20,514 nt of DNA, from positions 1 through 20,514 of the forward strand of contig DATGHS010000145.1 of the NCBI GenBank assembly GCA_035307785.1, given 5' to 3'. The translations under genes were made by a program, and so were the position numbers. Shown in pieces: positions 1-6,680 of the stretch (its first letter is position 1; every line of letters begins with the position of its first letter). Source of the DNA: DATGHS01 sp035307785. Its GTDB lineage: Bacteria; Planctomycetota; Planctomycetia; Gemmatales; Gemmataceae. The notes beneath the pieces are model-generated. The model was not told the origin of the DNA. It saw only the letters and a list, made by a program, of their open reading frames with translations, and searched no databases.

Positions 1-983
1 ATCTGTAGCGACTCGATGATCCGCGTGGGCCGGAGCTTGCCCTTGTCGTCGATGGTCAGCAATTCGCGGGCCAGTGCCACCTGGGTGCCGACCGGAAACT
101 GCGGCAGGTCCGGATTCAATAATGGCAAACGCTTGGCCATGAAGGCGAAGTTTCGATCGGCGGGTTGCGGCATCAGCGCGTTTGGAAAAGCGCCGAGATT
201 GTTGAGGTATTCGAGCGTGGCCTTGCGCCCGGCCGACAGATTCAGGAACACAAAGAAGGCGGACCGGCCCTGGACAAACCGCTCATGCACCGGTGCTGCC
301 GGGCGCATGTGTTCGCCTAATAGAACCCATGGTCCCTCTGGATCGAAGAGGTCCGGGGGCAGAAACGCCTGTTCCGGCTTGTCCGGATTGTGGGCTGCGG
401 CAAATGCTTTTCCCTGAACGACTGCCGCGTAATTGTCGGGCAACTGCTGAACCTCGTCGCTGGTAAGCGACAGCCGGCGAATGATCTTCGCCAGGCGAAT
501 TTGCAGGGCGCGCGAATCGGGCGAAGAATCGTCGTGGCGATAACCGTAGACAACGGTCGGGTTGGCCAGCCAGTCGAAGATCGACCAAAGGTCGCGCTGG
601 AAGATCGCGCGCCGGAGCGGGTCTTTGATTAGCTTCTGGCCGTCCTTGGCGATGAATTCGTCGAGCAGAGACACGACCCGCTTGTGATGCTCGCCGGCCA
701 GCAGGAATTTGCTTTTCAGCCAGAGAAGCGGGTCAAGTTCATCGTCGCCGTATGCCTTGCCGTCTTTGGCGGTGCGAATGAAGAGGGCCGCGTGCAGCCG
801 GTTCCAAAGATGGGCAGGGTCGGGATCGTAAATGCGGCTCTCAGCAGGAGGCGACGGCGGGTCGGCCGCCAGCGGCCGAGGTTCCCTCGTGAATTGAAGA
901 ACCAGCACGGCCGCGGTGGCGACGAGCACCACAGGGACACCCAGGCGAAATCGACCGGTCCGGCTCAGCTTTTGTCTCTGCAT
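1..983 (-). CDS. Exported or membrane-anchored protein of unknown function, 3' end cut by window edge
   Basis: An open frame of 327 codons runs leftward from the ATG at 981-983 to the window edge without a stop, so the C-terminus is missing. A strong Shine-Dalgarno (GGAGGTG, about 990-996) lies in the 15-bp gap after the upstream gene's stop at 999-1001, which fixes the start and makes cotranscription very likely. The N-terminus is basic (MQRQKLSRTGRFRLG) and is followed by one hydrophobic segment at about residues 14-30, which is a signal anchor or uncleaved signal peptide. The rest is soluble, mixed alpha/beta in composition, with stretches such as LWSIFDWLANPTVVYGY and VQGRSAFFVFLNLSAG. 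I do not recognise a family. Together with the preceding exported gene and the ABC permease it may form an envelope-related operon. That role is inferred from position only. Confidence 0.75.
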   Translation of the reverse strand, partial: MQRQKLSRTGRFRLGVPVVLVATAAVLVLQFTREPRPLAADPPSPPAESRIYDPDPAHLWNRLHAALFIRTAKDGKAYGDDELDPLLWLKSKFLLAGEHHKRVVSLLDEFIAKDGQKLIKDPLRRAIFQRDLWSIFDWLANPTVVYGYRHDDSSPDSRALQIRLAKIIRRLSLTSDEVQQLPDNYAAVVQGKAFAAAHNPDKPEQAFLPPDLFDPEGPWVLLGEHMRPAAPVHERFVQGRSAFFVFLNLSAGRKATLEYLNNLGAFPNALMPQPADRNFAFMAKRLPLLNPDLPQFPVGTQVALARELLTIDDKGKLRPTRIIESLQ

Positions 984-998
984 AGCCGTTCACCTCCG

Positions 999-1928
999 TT
1001 ACTTCTCCTTCGCCGGCGACGCTTCGATCTGAATTTCCACCGCATTGCTTTCCACGCGCACGGGGTCCTTCTGGTCGAGGGTGATGTAGGCCACGCGGAC
1101 CTTGTGCTAGCCGGGCTTCAAGTCGAGCCGCTTATTGTCGGTCACCCATCCCGTTTTTTCCAGCTTCACGACGACCTCGAAATCTTCGTATTGTTTGCCC
1201 GCGGGCCATGGGCCGGCCGGAATGCTGACCGGCCCACCCCAACGGTACCAGTCGCCGTCGACCTCGATCTTGCAAGCCGAGTAGGCCATGTGAATCACCA
1301 GCTCACGCTTGCCCAAATCGCGCACGTGCAGCTTGAAGGTGGGCACATCGCCGGCCTTCCAAGTTGTTCTGTCGGCTTCCAACCAGCACTGAAGCCCTTC
1401 CACCGGTTCGCCCCACGGCGCTTTCTTCCCCTCCGGGAAGCGCTCATCGACAATCGGCGTGTCGGCCGGCAGCCGAATGCGGTTCAAATCCACAATTTCG
1501 CCGTCCACCACCAATTCGATGTAAGTCGCATTCATCCAGCGCTCGCGCACGTTGGTTACGCCGTGAATCGGCGCCTCCGGGTTTTTGGTCCCTTCCGGCG
1601 GACTATGCACGACCACGCCCGCTTTTCGCTCGCCGCCGAGAAAGAAATTCGGCCCACGCACAAGAATGATAGGCGCGCCTTTGGTTTTCACTTTCAGGAG
1701 ATGCTGCCAGGCGGCTTCGAATTCATCGCGCTTGCTGAAGGGGATGGCGTAGTGCCGGTTTTCAACTTCCGGTCCGACGAGAGTGCGCGATTGCGCCCGC
1801 AGCGACTCCAACTCCTTGGGCCAGGTCTTTGGCCAGTCGCCGGTAAAGCTAACGGAATAAAGCGCGTAAGCTGTGGAAGACGCGGCAAAGCAAACGGTCG
1901 CGGCAAGGAAAGCGATGGTTGGTTTCAT
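999..1928 (-). pseudogene. Exported beta-rich protein, frame interrupted by one in-frame TAG
   Basis: The start is the ATG at 1926-1928, preceded by GGAGAAA about 8 nt upstream; the frame also extends to a TTG at 1967, which has no such support. Residues 1-22 are a clear signal peptide ending AYA. The body is Trp-rich and beta-like; its second half (WLEADRTTWKAGDVPTFKLHV onward) resembles an immunoglobulin-like domain. The frame meets TAG at 1107-1109 after LDLKPG. Reading through gives 35 more sensible codons, HKVRVAYITLDQKDP to SPAKEK, and a TAA at 999-1001 spaced correctly for the next gene. A single C-to-T change (plus strand 1108) turns TGG into TAG, and KPGWHKVRVAY would be natural. So it is either a recent nonsense mutation, a sequencing error or readthrough. 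Translation would otherwise yield a product about 36 residues short. The family is unknown. Confidence 0.7.
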
Positions 1929-2023
1929 CGAGATTTCTCCGAAGAGATCTGAGCGAGAGCGGCCCAAATAATAGACGAATCAGGGATAAGTTTGGATGCA
2001 GAAATGAAGCCGCCACGCCTTCG

Positions 2024-3541
2024 TCACGTCAAATGGCGGCGGGGCGAGCGCCGGTAAGGTCCCTTTTCCTGCCGCCGGCTTTCATACCAAAAGGCGCCGC
2101 CGGGGCGGGTTTCGTCCATATCCTTGGGCACGCGCATCATATCGATGCCCGAGAGGGCCGCAACATATACCGCGAGGCAGGGAAGCATGATCCACATGGC
2201 CGCAATGAACATTGCCTTCGGGCCGCCCATCGCCGCCAGCAAGCACACGGGTAACGCGAAAGCAATCACGACGGGAACGGTGGCCTGCAGAATCCCCCAC
2301 ATCTTGCCGTTGGTGATTTCCCGGAACGATTGAGCCGTGAGCAGCAAATCATCCCAGGTGTTCCGGCGCTTTTCTTCGGCCACGCTGGTCGCACAGCGCA
2401 CCAGCAGCAACAAATCGGCAAATAAAATAAACACCAGGCCCATGACCCACACCGATTCCGCGATTGCGTCCTGTTCTGTCCGCAAATCGGCGAAGGCTTT
2501 CAAAATTCTCCCTTGCCAAAGCGACGACAAAAATCCGGCGGCAACCTCATCCGCGATCAGGCCGGCGAGCACGGCGGAAAACGCGAACACGCCCACCAGG
2601 CCCAGCCACCGCGGCACCATGCGCAGAATCGGTATCGGCGCCAGGCCGATGATAAAACACTCGCGCCAGCGAATGGCATCATTGCCCACCGGCGGCCGAA
2701 ATGCCCAGACTCGCCGCGGCGGTCGCTGGTCGGGCTGGCGCAGGCAAACTTCCCGCACCTGTCCCCACGCCAGGCGCAGGCAGCCGGCTCCTGCCAAAGC
2801 CCAAACGTCCAGGTGAACCACGAATGGCACCCAGCTTCCGCCGTTCAGCATCTTCTCCAGGCTGGCCACGGGATCGAGCCAAAAGGAGTGCCGCAATGAG
2901 GGCGTGAGCCAGCGAATGGCCGCGCAGCCAAGTGCCAGGACCAAATACGCCACAATCACCGCGTCGGCCGTCCGGCGCACCCAAATGCCAATGAGCAGGC
3001 AAACCGCGCCGAGCGTGAAGGCCACAATCATTTGCTGTATTAGCGCCAGAAAAATGAGCGCGAATTCCTGGCCGGTAAAGGAGACCATGAACACCAGCAA
3101 CGGCACCGCGGTGAAAATCACGGGCACGAGCAGAACCAGGCGGCCCAGCAATTTTCCCAGCACGATCTGGCGCGGTGTTAGCTCGGTTCCAAACAGGAAG
3201 AAGAACGTGCCGCGTTCCTTCTCCTGCCCCAGGCAACTGGCCGTGAGGGCGGGAGTAATGGCAATGACCAGCATCAGCTGGTATTGCAGTATTTGTGCGA
3301 GGTAGGTGTCGAGGAAAAACATGACCTGATCGTGGTGGGCGCGGAGATGGTCGAAGTAATATTCGTCCGGATCAGGCGGACCGCCCACCGGGGGACGCGC
3401 TGCGTAAAAGACCAGAAGGGCCAGCAGCAGCAACCAGGCGGCATAACCGAAGACAAAAAACTTCCGCAAATATCCCCGCCCCGCCCGCTTCAATTCCCAT
3501 TCCAGGATGGGACCACCAAGTGCTTCAATGAGCCGGTACAT
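2024..3541 (-). CDS. ABC-2 type transporter permease, two homologous halves
   Basis: This 505-residue integral membrane protein should be the membrane part of an ABC transporter. Its two halves repeat one pattern: a motif around residues 101-133 (ASCLGQEKERGTFFF, then LTPRQIVLGKLLG) recurs at 384-416 (ATSVAEEKRRNTWDD, then SFREITNGKMWG). This is the cytoplasmic EK-R-T helix seen in ABC-2 permeases. Hydrophobic segments lie at about 28-47, 84-101, 134-155, 161-187, 194-209, 242-257, 311-330, 364-382, 417-437 and 441-464. The first half has about four segments after the motif, while the second half has two and then ends in a charged tail, so the C-terminus looks shortened. No ATPase gene is next to it in the window. 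The gene starts 49 bp after the upstream TIR-like gene and is followed 95 bp later by the exported-protein genes. The Shine-Dalgarno (GAGAAACC) is weak. The substrate is unknown. Confidence 0.85.
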   Translation of the reverse strand: MYRLIEALGGPILEWELKRAGRGYLRKFFVFGYAAWLLLLALLVFYAARPPVGGPPDPDEYYFDHLRAHHDQVMFFLDTYLAQILQYQLMLVIAITPALTASCLGQEKERGTFFFLFGTELTPRQIVLGKLLGRLVLLVPVIFTAVPLLVFMVSFTGQEFALIFLALIQQMIVAFTLGAVCLLIGIWVRRTADAVIVAYLVLALGCAAIRWLTPSLRHSFWLDPVASLEKMLNGGSWVPFVVHLDVWALAGAGCLRLAWGQVREVCLRQPDQRPPRRVWAFRPPVGNDAIRWRECFIIGLAPIPILRMVPRWLGLVGVFAFSAVLAGLIADEVAAGFLSSLWQGRILKAFADLRTEQDAIAESVWVMGLVFILFADLLLLVRCATSVAEEKRRNTWDDLLLTAQSFREITNGKMWGILQATVPVVIAFALPVCLLAAMGGPKAMFIAAMWIMLPCLAVYVAALSGIDMMRVPKDMDETRPGGAFWYESRRQEKGPYRRSPRRHLT

Positions 3542-3590
3542 GGCGGTTTCTCAATCGGGACAAGCGGCATGGTTTAGTTGCAGAGCGGCC

Positions 3591-4616
3591 TCATCTCCCT
3601 GTCTGCGCATTCGGATCGGAGCCGGCATCGTTGACGCGCCACAGGCCGTCGAACTCCTCGACAACAAGGTCGTATAGAGCCGACCCGGCCTTGCATTGCC
3701 AGAGCGGGCAGTACCTCCGCCGCTGACTATAGAGGTAGGGCAGGTACGCCGCGAACAAATCCGTGCGCGTCGTCTGGCAGTGAAGCGTGCCATGCCGGAG
3801 TTGCCGCACCGCGATGTTCGGGCTCTTCTCGGCGATGCGGCCGAAATACTTCGCCATCTCGTTGATCTCGCGGATGGTGACTTCCAGGTCGACATCAGTG
3901 AGGGTTTCATTAATCATTTCGGGAAGGCTGGGGTTGTCGGGGTGCATCAGCAGAACCCGAACCGCGCACCCCTCCTCGGCCTTCCGTGCCAGCAGGTCTG
4001 AGAATCCCTTGTTACCCCTCCAGGGCCCCAGGTGAATGCCCATGATCTCGAAAACCTTCTCCGTTTGTCGGAGCAGCTCCAGCCAGCTGTCGGGGCTGCC
4101 GAACGCGCTGCCGTTGCGGTAGAAGGAGAACGTGTTCACGTCGTCGCTGGCCGCAGAATGCACGACCGCCTTGTCGAATAGCGTGGGCGCTTTCCAGCCA
4201 CCCGCCTCCAAGGCTTGCACGTGCGCCACCACCTGGTTCACGTATATCTTGTCAAAGAGCGAGCGCGGCTTCAGATCGTAATAGACGCAGCGCAGGTCGC
4301 GAATGTCGAACGGCAGCGCCTCCCCCTTCTCGAGCAGGACAATCACCGGCCGGCCGGCAGCGTGCGCGACGGCCAGCTCGTAGAAGACATTGGGGTTATG
4401 CCCGGTAAGGACCGCGACGCACAAATCGTCGCTGAGGATCTCGCGCAACATCTGCTCGCTGATCTTACCAGGCTCTTTCAAATGGTCCGACCGAAACGGC
4501 TCAATGCCGCTTGCCTCCATGGCGGGCCGGATAATGTAGTCGAACACATCGTCGGCGTGCTCGCGGATCGGGGACCCTTCGGGCCCAATCGGGCTAATGA
4601 CGAAGCATCGCTTCAT
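3591..4616 (-). CDS. TIR-like / nucleoside 2-deoxyribosyltransferase-like domain fused to a PLD-like domain
   Basis: The protein has 341 residues. Its start has GGAG about 12 nt upstream of the ATG at 4614-4616. Residues 1-125 resemble the nucleoside 2-deoxyribosyltransferase/TIR-like fold: MKRCFVISPIG, then IREHADDVFDYIIRPA, a switch to LSDDLCVAVLTG and NPNVFYELAVAHAAGRPVIVL. Glu80 in that last stretch is at the position of the catalytic glutamate of such enzymes, which cleave N-glycosidic bonds in nucleotides or NAD. Residues about 175-330 resemble a PLD-like domain, with WLELLRQTEKVFEIMGIHLG, CAVRVLLMHPDNPS, and near the end EEFDGLW. The HKD motif is degenerate: H279-x-Q281-x4-D286 has Gln where Lys is expected. 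The domain calls come from motif memory. Proteins of this build are often stress or defence effectors, but that is inference. It is the first gene of a leftward cluster and has its own likely promoter at 4677-4705. Confidence 0.65.
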   Translation of the reverse strand: MKRCFVISPIGPEGSPIREHADDVFDYIIRPAMEASGIEPFRSDHLKEPGKISEQMLREILSDDLCVAVLTGHNPNVFYELAVAHAAGRPVIVLLEKGEALPFDIRDLRCVYYDLKPRSLFDKIYVNQVVAHVQALEAGGWKAPTLFDKAVVHSAASDDVNTFSFYRNGSAFGSPDSWLELLRQTEKVFEIMGIHLGPWRGNKGFSDLLARKAEEGCAVRVLLMHPDNPSLPEMINETLTDVDLEVTIREINEMAKYFGRIAEKSPNIAVRQLRHGTLHCQTTRTDLFAAYLPYLYSQRRRYCPLWQCKAGSALYDLVVEEFDGLWRVNDAGSDPNAQTGR

Positions 4617-4676
4617 TGGTTTCTGCTCTCCTGAGGGCCGAGTGCCGTGACTTCGTCCGCAGCCGGGTCAACGGCT

Positions 4677-4705
4677 AGCATATCGCAAGCCCGAGTCGTT
4701 TTCAT
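4677..4705 (-). promoter_or_regulatory. Possible sigma70-like promoter of the TIR-like/PLD-like gene
   Basis: On the minus strand ATGAAA (4700-4705) and TATGCT (4677-4682) are separated by exactly 17 nt. Each matches four of six consensus bases. The predicted transcript start would be about 55 nt upstream of the ATG at 4616. Planctomycete promoters are not well defined, so this is tentative. Confidence 0.25.
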
Positions 4706-4762
4706 GGTTCCCGGGTGCCCCGCGCGGCCCGACCCCGAATCCCTGTTTCTTCTTGTCGATGC

Positions 4763-4790
4763 TTGACCCTCATACGGGCCTCGATATGAT
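4763..4790 (+). promoter_or_regulatory. Likely sigma70-like promoter reading toward the PEP-CTERM-like gene
   Basis: TTGACC (4763-4768) and TATGAT (4785-4790) are 16 nt apart, each with five of six consensus bases. It is the best promoter-like pair I saw in the window. The first gene downstream begins at 5214, so the transcript would carry a leader of about 415 nt. Confidence 0.4.
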
Positions 4791-5213
4791 GTCTATTGTC
4801 TTACATTCCTGAATGAATCGGTGTTAGCAAAAGCAAATCCGTTCCACAGCAAGTGGGACGATGCTTTGGCCTCTCCCCCCAAGTTCGGGTAAGAGCGCGC
4901 GTCTCAAGTCCGGATTGCTCCTCCTTGGTGGCAACGCTGCCACTTGCAAAAGTCTCACCGCACGAGGCGACCCGCGGCAAGGGTTGCCGTCACTTGTCCA
5001 TGGACGGGAGCAACCGCCGAAGCGCCGCCATCGATCGCGCTTCCGCTCGAGACTCCTCCCGTCAACCCAAATGGACGAATCGCTAAGGACCTTCCGCCGC
5101 TAGAATTCGCGCCTGGTCTTCCGGCGGGGCGGCTGTTTCCGACCCAACGATCGCTCGTTCGATCTTCGGTCGTGGCATGCACCACTGGGCCCAAAACCTC
5201 AGGAAGCTCTCGT

Positions 5214-5927
5214 ATGATTCGGTTTTTCAAATCCCTGTCACTTGCCGTAGCGGCGTGGATTGTCGCTACCATGGCCTGGACGCCGTCTGTTGCTCGCGCC
5301 GATTTCGAGCTTCGCTACAGCACGGATGGGGGCGCGACGTTTACCACCACAACCAGTTCGGGTGGTCCGTTATCGCTGACGGTGGACGGGCTGAACATCG
5401 CCGCCGTAAGCACATCTTCTAGCAGCACCGCGTTCTCGGCCATAGACCTTGCCCTCTCGGGAATGCCACCGTCTGGGCCAGTAAATGTCATTATCGAAGC
5501 CACACGGACTTCTCTTTTAACTGCTCCGCAACCCTTCACGCTGCGATATACGTTCGGAGAGGCCTTCGGGCCTCCCGGCGGGATTTCCTCCCAGATCTGG
5601 ATCGATCAGAGCAACCAGGATTTCGGCGGGGCGACGGGTGGTCCCGGCGGCACCAACATCGTCGCCGACACGGGGCCGCACACGGCGGTCAGCAGTGGGT
5701 CGCTGCAATTTAACGCCGTGCCGCCCTACTCGGCAACGCTAGAGACCAACATATCGTTCACGAGTAACGGTACCAATGTTCTGAGCCAGGACAGTGGGTT
5801 CACGATCACGCCGACCCCGGCGCCTCCCAGCTTCGTGCTGCTCGCCAGCACGGCCCCGGTTGGACTAGGGCTATTTTGGCTGCGCCGCCGGCGAACCGGG
5901 AAGAGCAAACGACTCGCGATCGCATGA
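5214..5927 (+). CDS. Exported surface protein with PEP-CTERM-like sorting tail
   Basis: The ATG at 5214-5216 has AGGAA at 5201-5205, and its product of 237 residues begins with a signal peptide (about 1-29, MIRFFKSL then a hydrophobic core ending VARA). The frame is open further upstream, but those residues are not protein-like. The middle is Thr/Ser/Gly-rich and beta-like, with no catalytic motif. The C-terminus has the tripartite sorting signal of exosortase substrates: a PTPAPPS motif (about 200-206), a hydrophobic helix (207-223) and a basic cluster RRRR (224-227). The short motif is APPS rather than the usual PEP. By family knowledge such proteins are anchored or released at the cell surface by exosortase; no exosortase gene is in the window. 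A perfect palindrome begins 25 bp after the stop and may end transcription. The specific function is unknown. Confidence 0.75.
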   Translation: MIRFFKSLSLAVAAWIVATMAWTPSVARADFELRYSTDGGATFTTTTSSGGPLSLTVDGLNIAAVSTSSSSTAFSAIDLALSGMPPSGPVNVIIEATRTSLLTAPQPFTLRYTFGEAFGPPGGISSQIWIDQSNQDFGGATGGPGGTNIVADTGPHTAVSSGSLQFNAVPPYSATLETNISFTSNGTNVLSQDSGFTITPTPAPPSFVLLASTAPVGLGLFWLRRRRTGKSKRLAIA

Positions 5928-5951
5928 CCGCGGATTTGGTTTGCTCGCAGG

Positions 5952-6013
5952 GAAAAAGGGGCATTGCAAGTTAATATGACGAACGTCATATTAACTTGCA
6001 ATGCCCCTTTTTC
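5952..6013. repeat. Perfect 62-nt palindrome (30-bp arms, AA centre); possible bidirectional terminator or palindromic mobile element
   Basis: Arm 5952-5981 is the exact reverse complement of arm 5984-6013, with only AA (5982-5983) between them. The outer ends are A5 on the left and T5 on the right, so each strand would give a hairpin with a U tract within its base. It lies 25 bp after the PEP-CTERM-like stop, fitting a terminator role. A 30-bp perfect stem is longer than a usual intrinsic terminator, and the low-GC middle differs from its surroundings. It could therefore be a palindromic mobile repeat. Confidence 0.85.
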
Positions 6014-6041
6014 TGTTGCATTTTCGCTTGACTTGGATTAA

Positions 6042-6055
6042 TGTACATATGTACA
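6042..6055. promoter_or_regulatory. Perfect 14-nt palindrome, candidate BlaI/CopY-type operator
   Basis: TGTACATATGTACA is a perfect palindrome containing TACA-N2-TGTA, the core bound by CopY and BlaI/MecI-type repressors. A possible -35 (TTGACT, 6028-6033) lies just upstream, so a bound repressor would block the promoter. No BlaI/CopY regulator or M56 peptidase gene is in the window. The next gene is the metalloprotease at 6681. Confidence 0.35.
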
Positions 6056-6600
6056 CTAACCAGATTAGACGGACCGGGAGCCATGCTGCACCATGGCCGC
6101 ACTCGCGGTGTAGCGCGCCCGGAAGTGGAAAAATGCAGCCTGGAGTTTCTCCGTGGAACCCCGCGACTGACTTCGACGAGGCCTCCATTTCGTGGCCCGC
6201 ACGAGACCAATCGAAAGGTCAGGGACTTTTATGCGTACCAACCATCGCGCCAGCAACCGCCACGCCCCAAGCACCGCTCCATGGACCAGCGCGCGCACTA
6301 GCTCCGCTCAACGCCCATTTAGCTCAAGTTGTGTGAAGGCGCGCTGCGCACTCTCGCAACAGCAGTTCGGAGAACGATTTGCGTCAACTTGCATGAGCGC
6401 GCCGGCGCGCACCTTGAGCGGATTTCAGCGCATACCGGTCCCGCCGGATGAGACCGTTTCCACGGCACAACCCGACTTGCACATACAACCGCTATTCCCC
6501 GCACAGCTTCCCCAGCCGATTTCTGGCCCCGGTCATTGCACCAACCCTTCCGGTCCGGTAATCTTTAGCAATCGGGAAGATTGTATGAACAATGTTCGAA
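6056..6600. other. 545-bp non-coding stretch upstream of the metalloprotease
   Basis: The metalloprotease frame stays open back through this region, but the predicted residues are Pro/Ser/Thr/Arg-rich and come before a complete signal peptide, so I regard it as untranslated. It contains a GC-only palindrome at 6397-6410 of doubtful meaning. I see no RNA gene or convincing promoter in it. Confidence 0.5.
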
Positions 6601-6651
6601 GTTCCGCATTTAGGCGGTGGACAAGGTCCACGCTCCGCCTCAAGGCGGAAC
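6601..6651. repeat. REP-like composite hairpin
   Basis: An imperfect inverted repeat (6601-6617 against 6635-6651, 15 of 17 positions pairing) encloses a perfect inner hairpin (GTGGAC, loop AAG, GTCCAC, 6617-6631). The right arm can also fold on itself (CCGCCT, CAA, GGCGG). It ends 29 bp before the metalloprotease ATG and thus lies in its leader. The pattern is like the dispersed extragenic palindromes of planctomycete genomes. Confidence 0.6.
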
Positions 6652-6680
6652 TACGAGCGAAGAATCGAGGTTACTTTACA

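Larger units (their letters stand above)
4617..5213. other. 597-bp region between divergent genes, no convincing gene
   Basis: This stretch separates the leftward TIR-like gene from the rightward PEP-CTERM-like gene. The short open frames in it have Arg/Ser/Pro-rich composition and no ribosome site, so I leave them out. It holds one possible promoter on each strand and a small perfect hairpin at 4928-4943 (GTGGCA, loop ACGC, TGCCAC). The long stretch after 4800 could be a leader RNA or a small RNA; I do not recognise any known riboswitch in it. Confidence 0.5.

Noticed and set aside
684..1952. Long plus-strand open frame of 422 codons
   Set aside because: It lies antisense to two genes with good ribosome sites and signal peptides. 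Its Arg/His/Pro-rich composition is that of a GC-rich shadow frame.
4853..5103. Two overlapping small frames of 77 and 80 codons in the leader region
   Set aside because: Both lack ribosome sites and have Arg/Ser/Pro-rich products; being in two frames at once, neither stands out.
4944..5213. N-terminal extension of the PEP-CTERM-like protein
   Set aside because: It would place 90 unlikely residues before a normal signal peptide. The ATG at 5214 has a good ribosome site.
6397..6410. GC-only 14-nt palindrome
   Set aside because: A run of alternating G and C is easily palindromic by chance in this base composition, and nothing around it suggests a site.
6192..6680. N-terminal extension of the metalloprotease by 163 codons
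   Set aside because: The extension is low-complexity, crosses a REP-like element and precedes a complete signal peptide with its own ribosome site.
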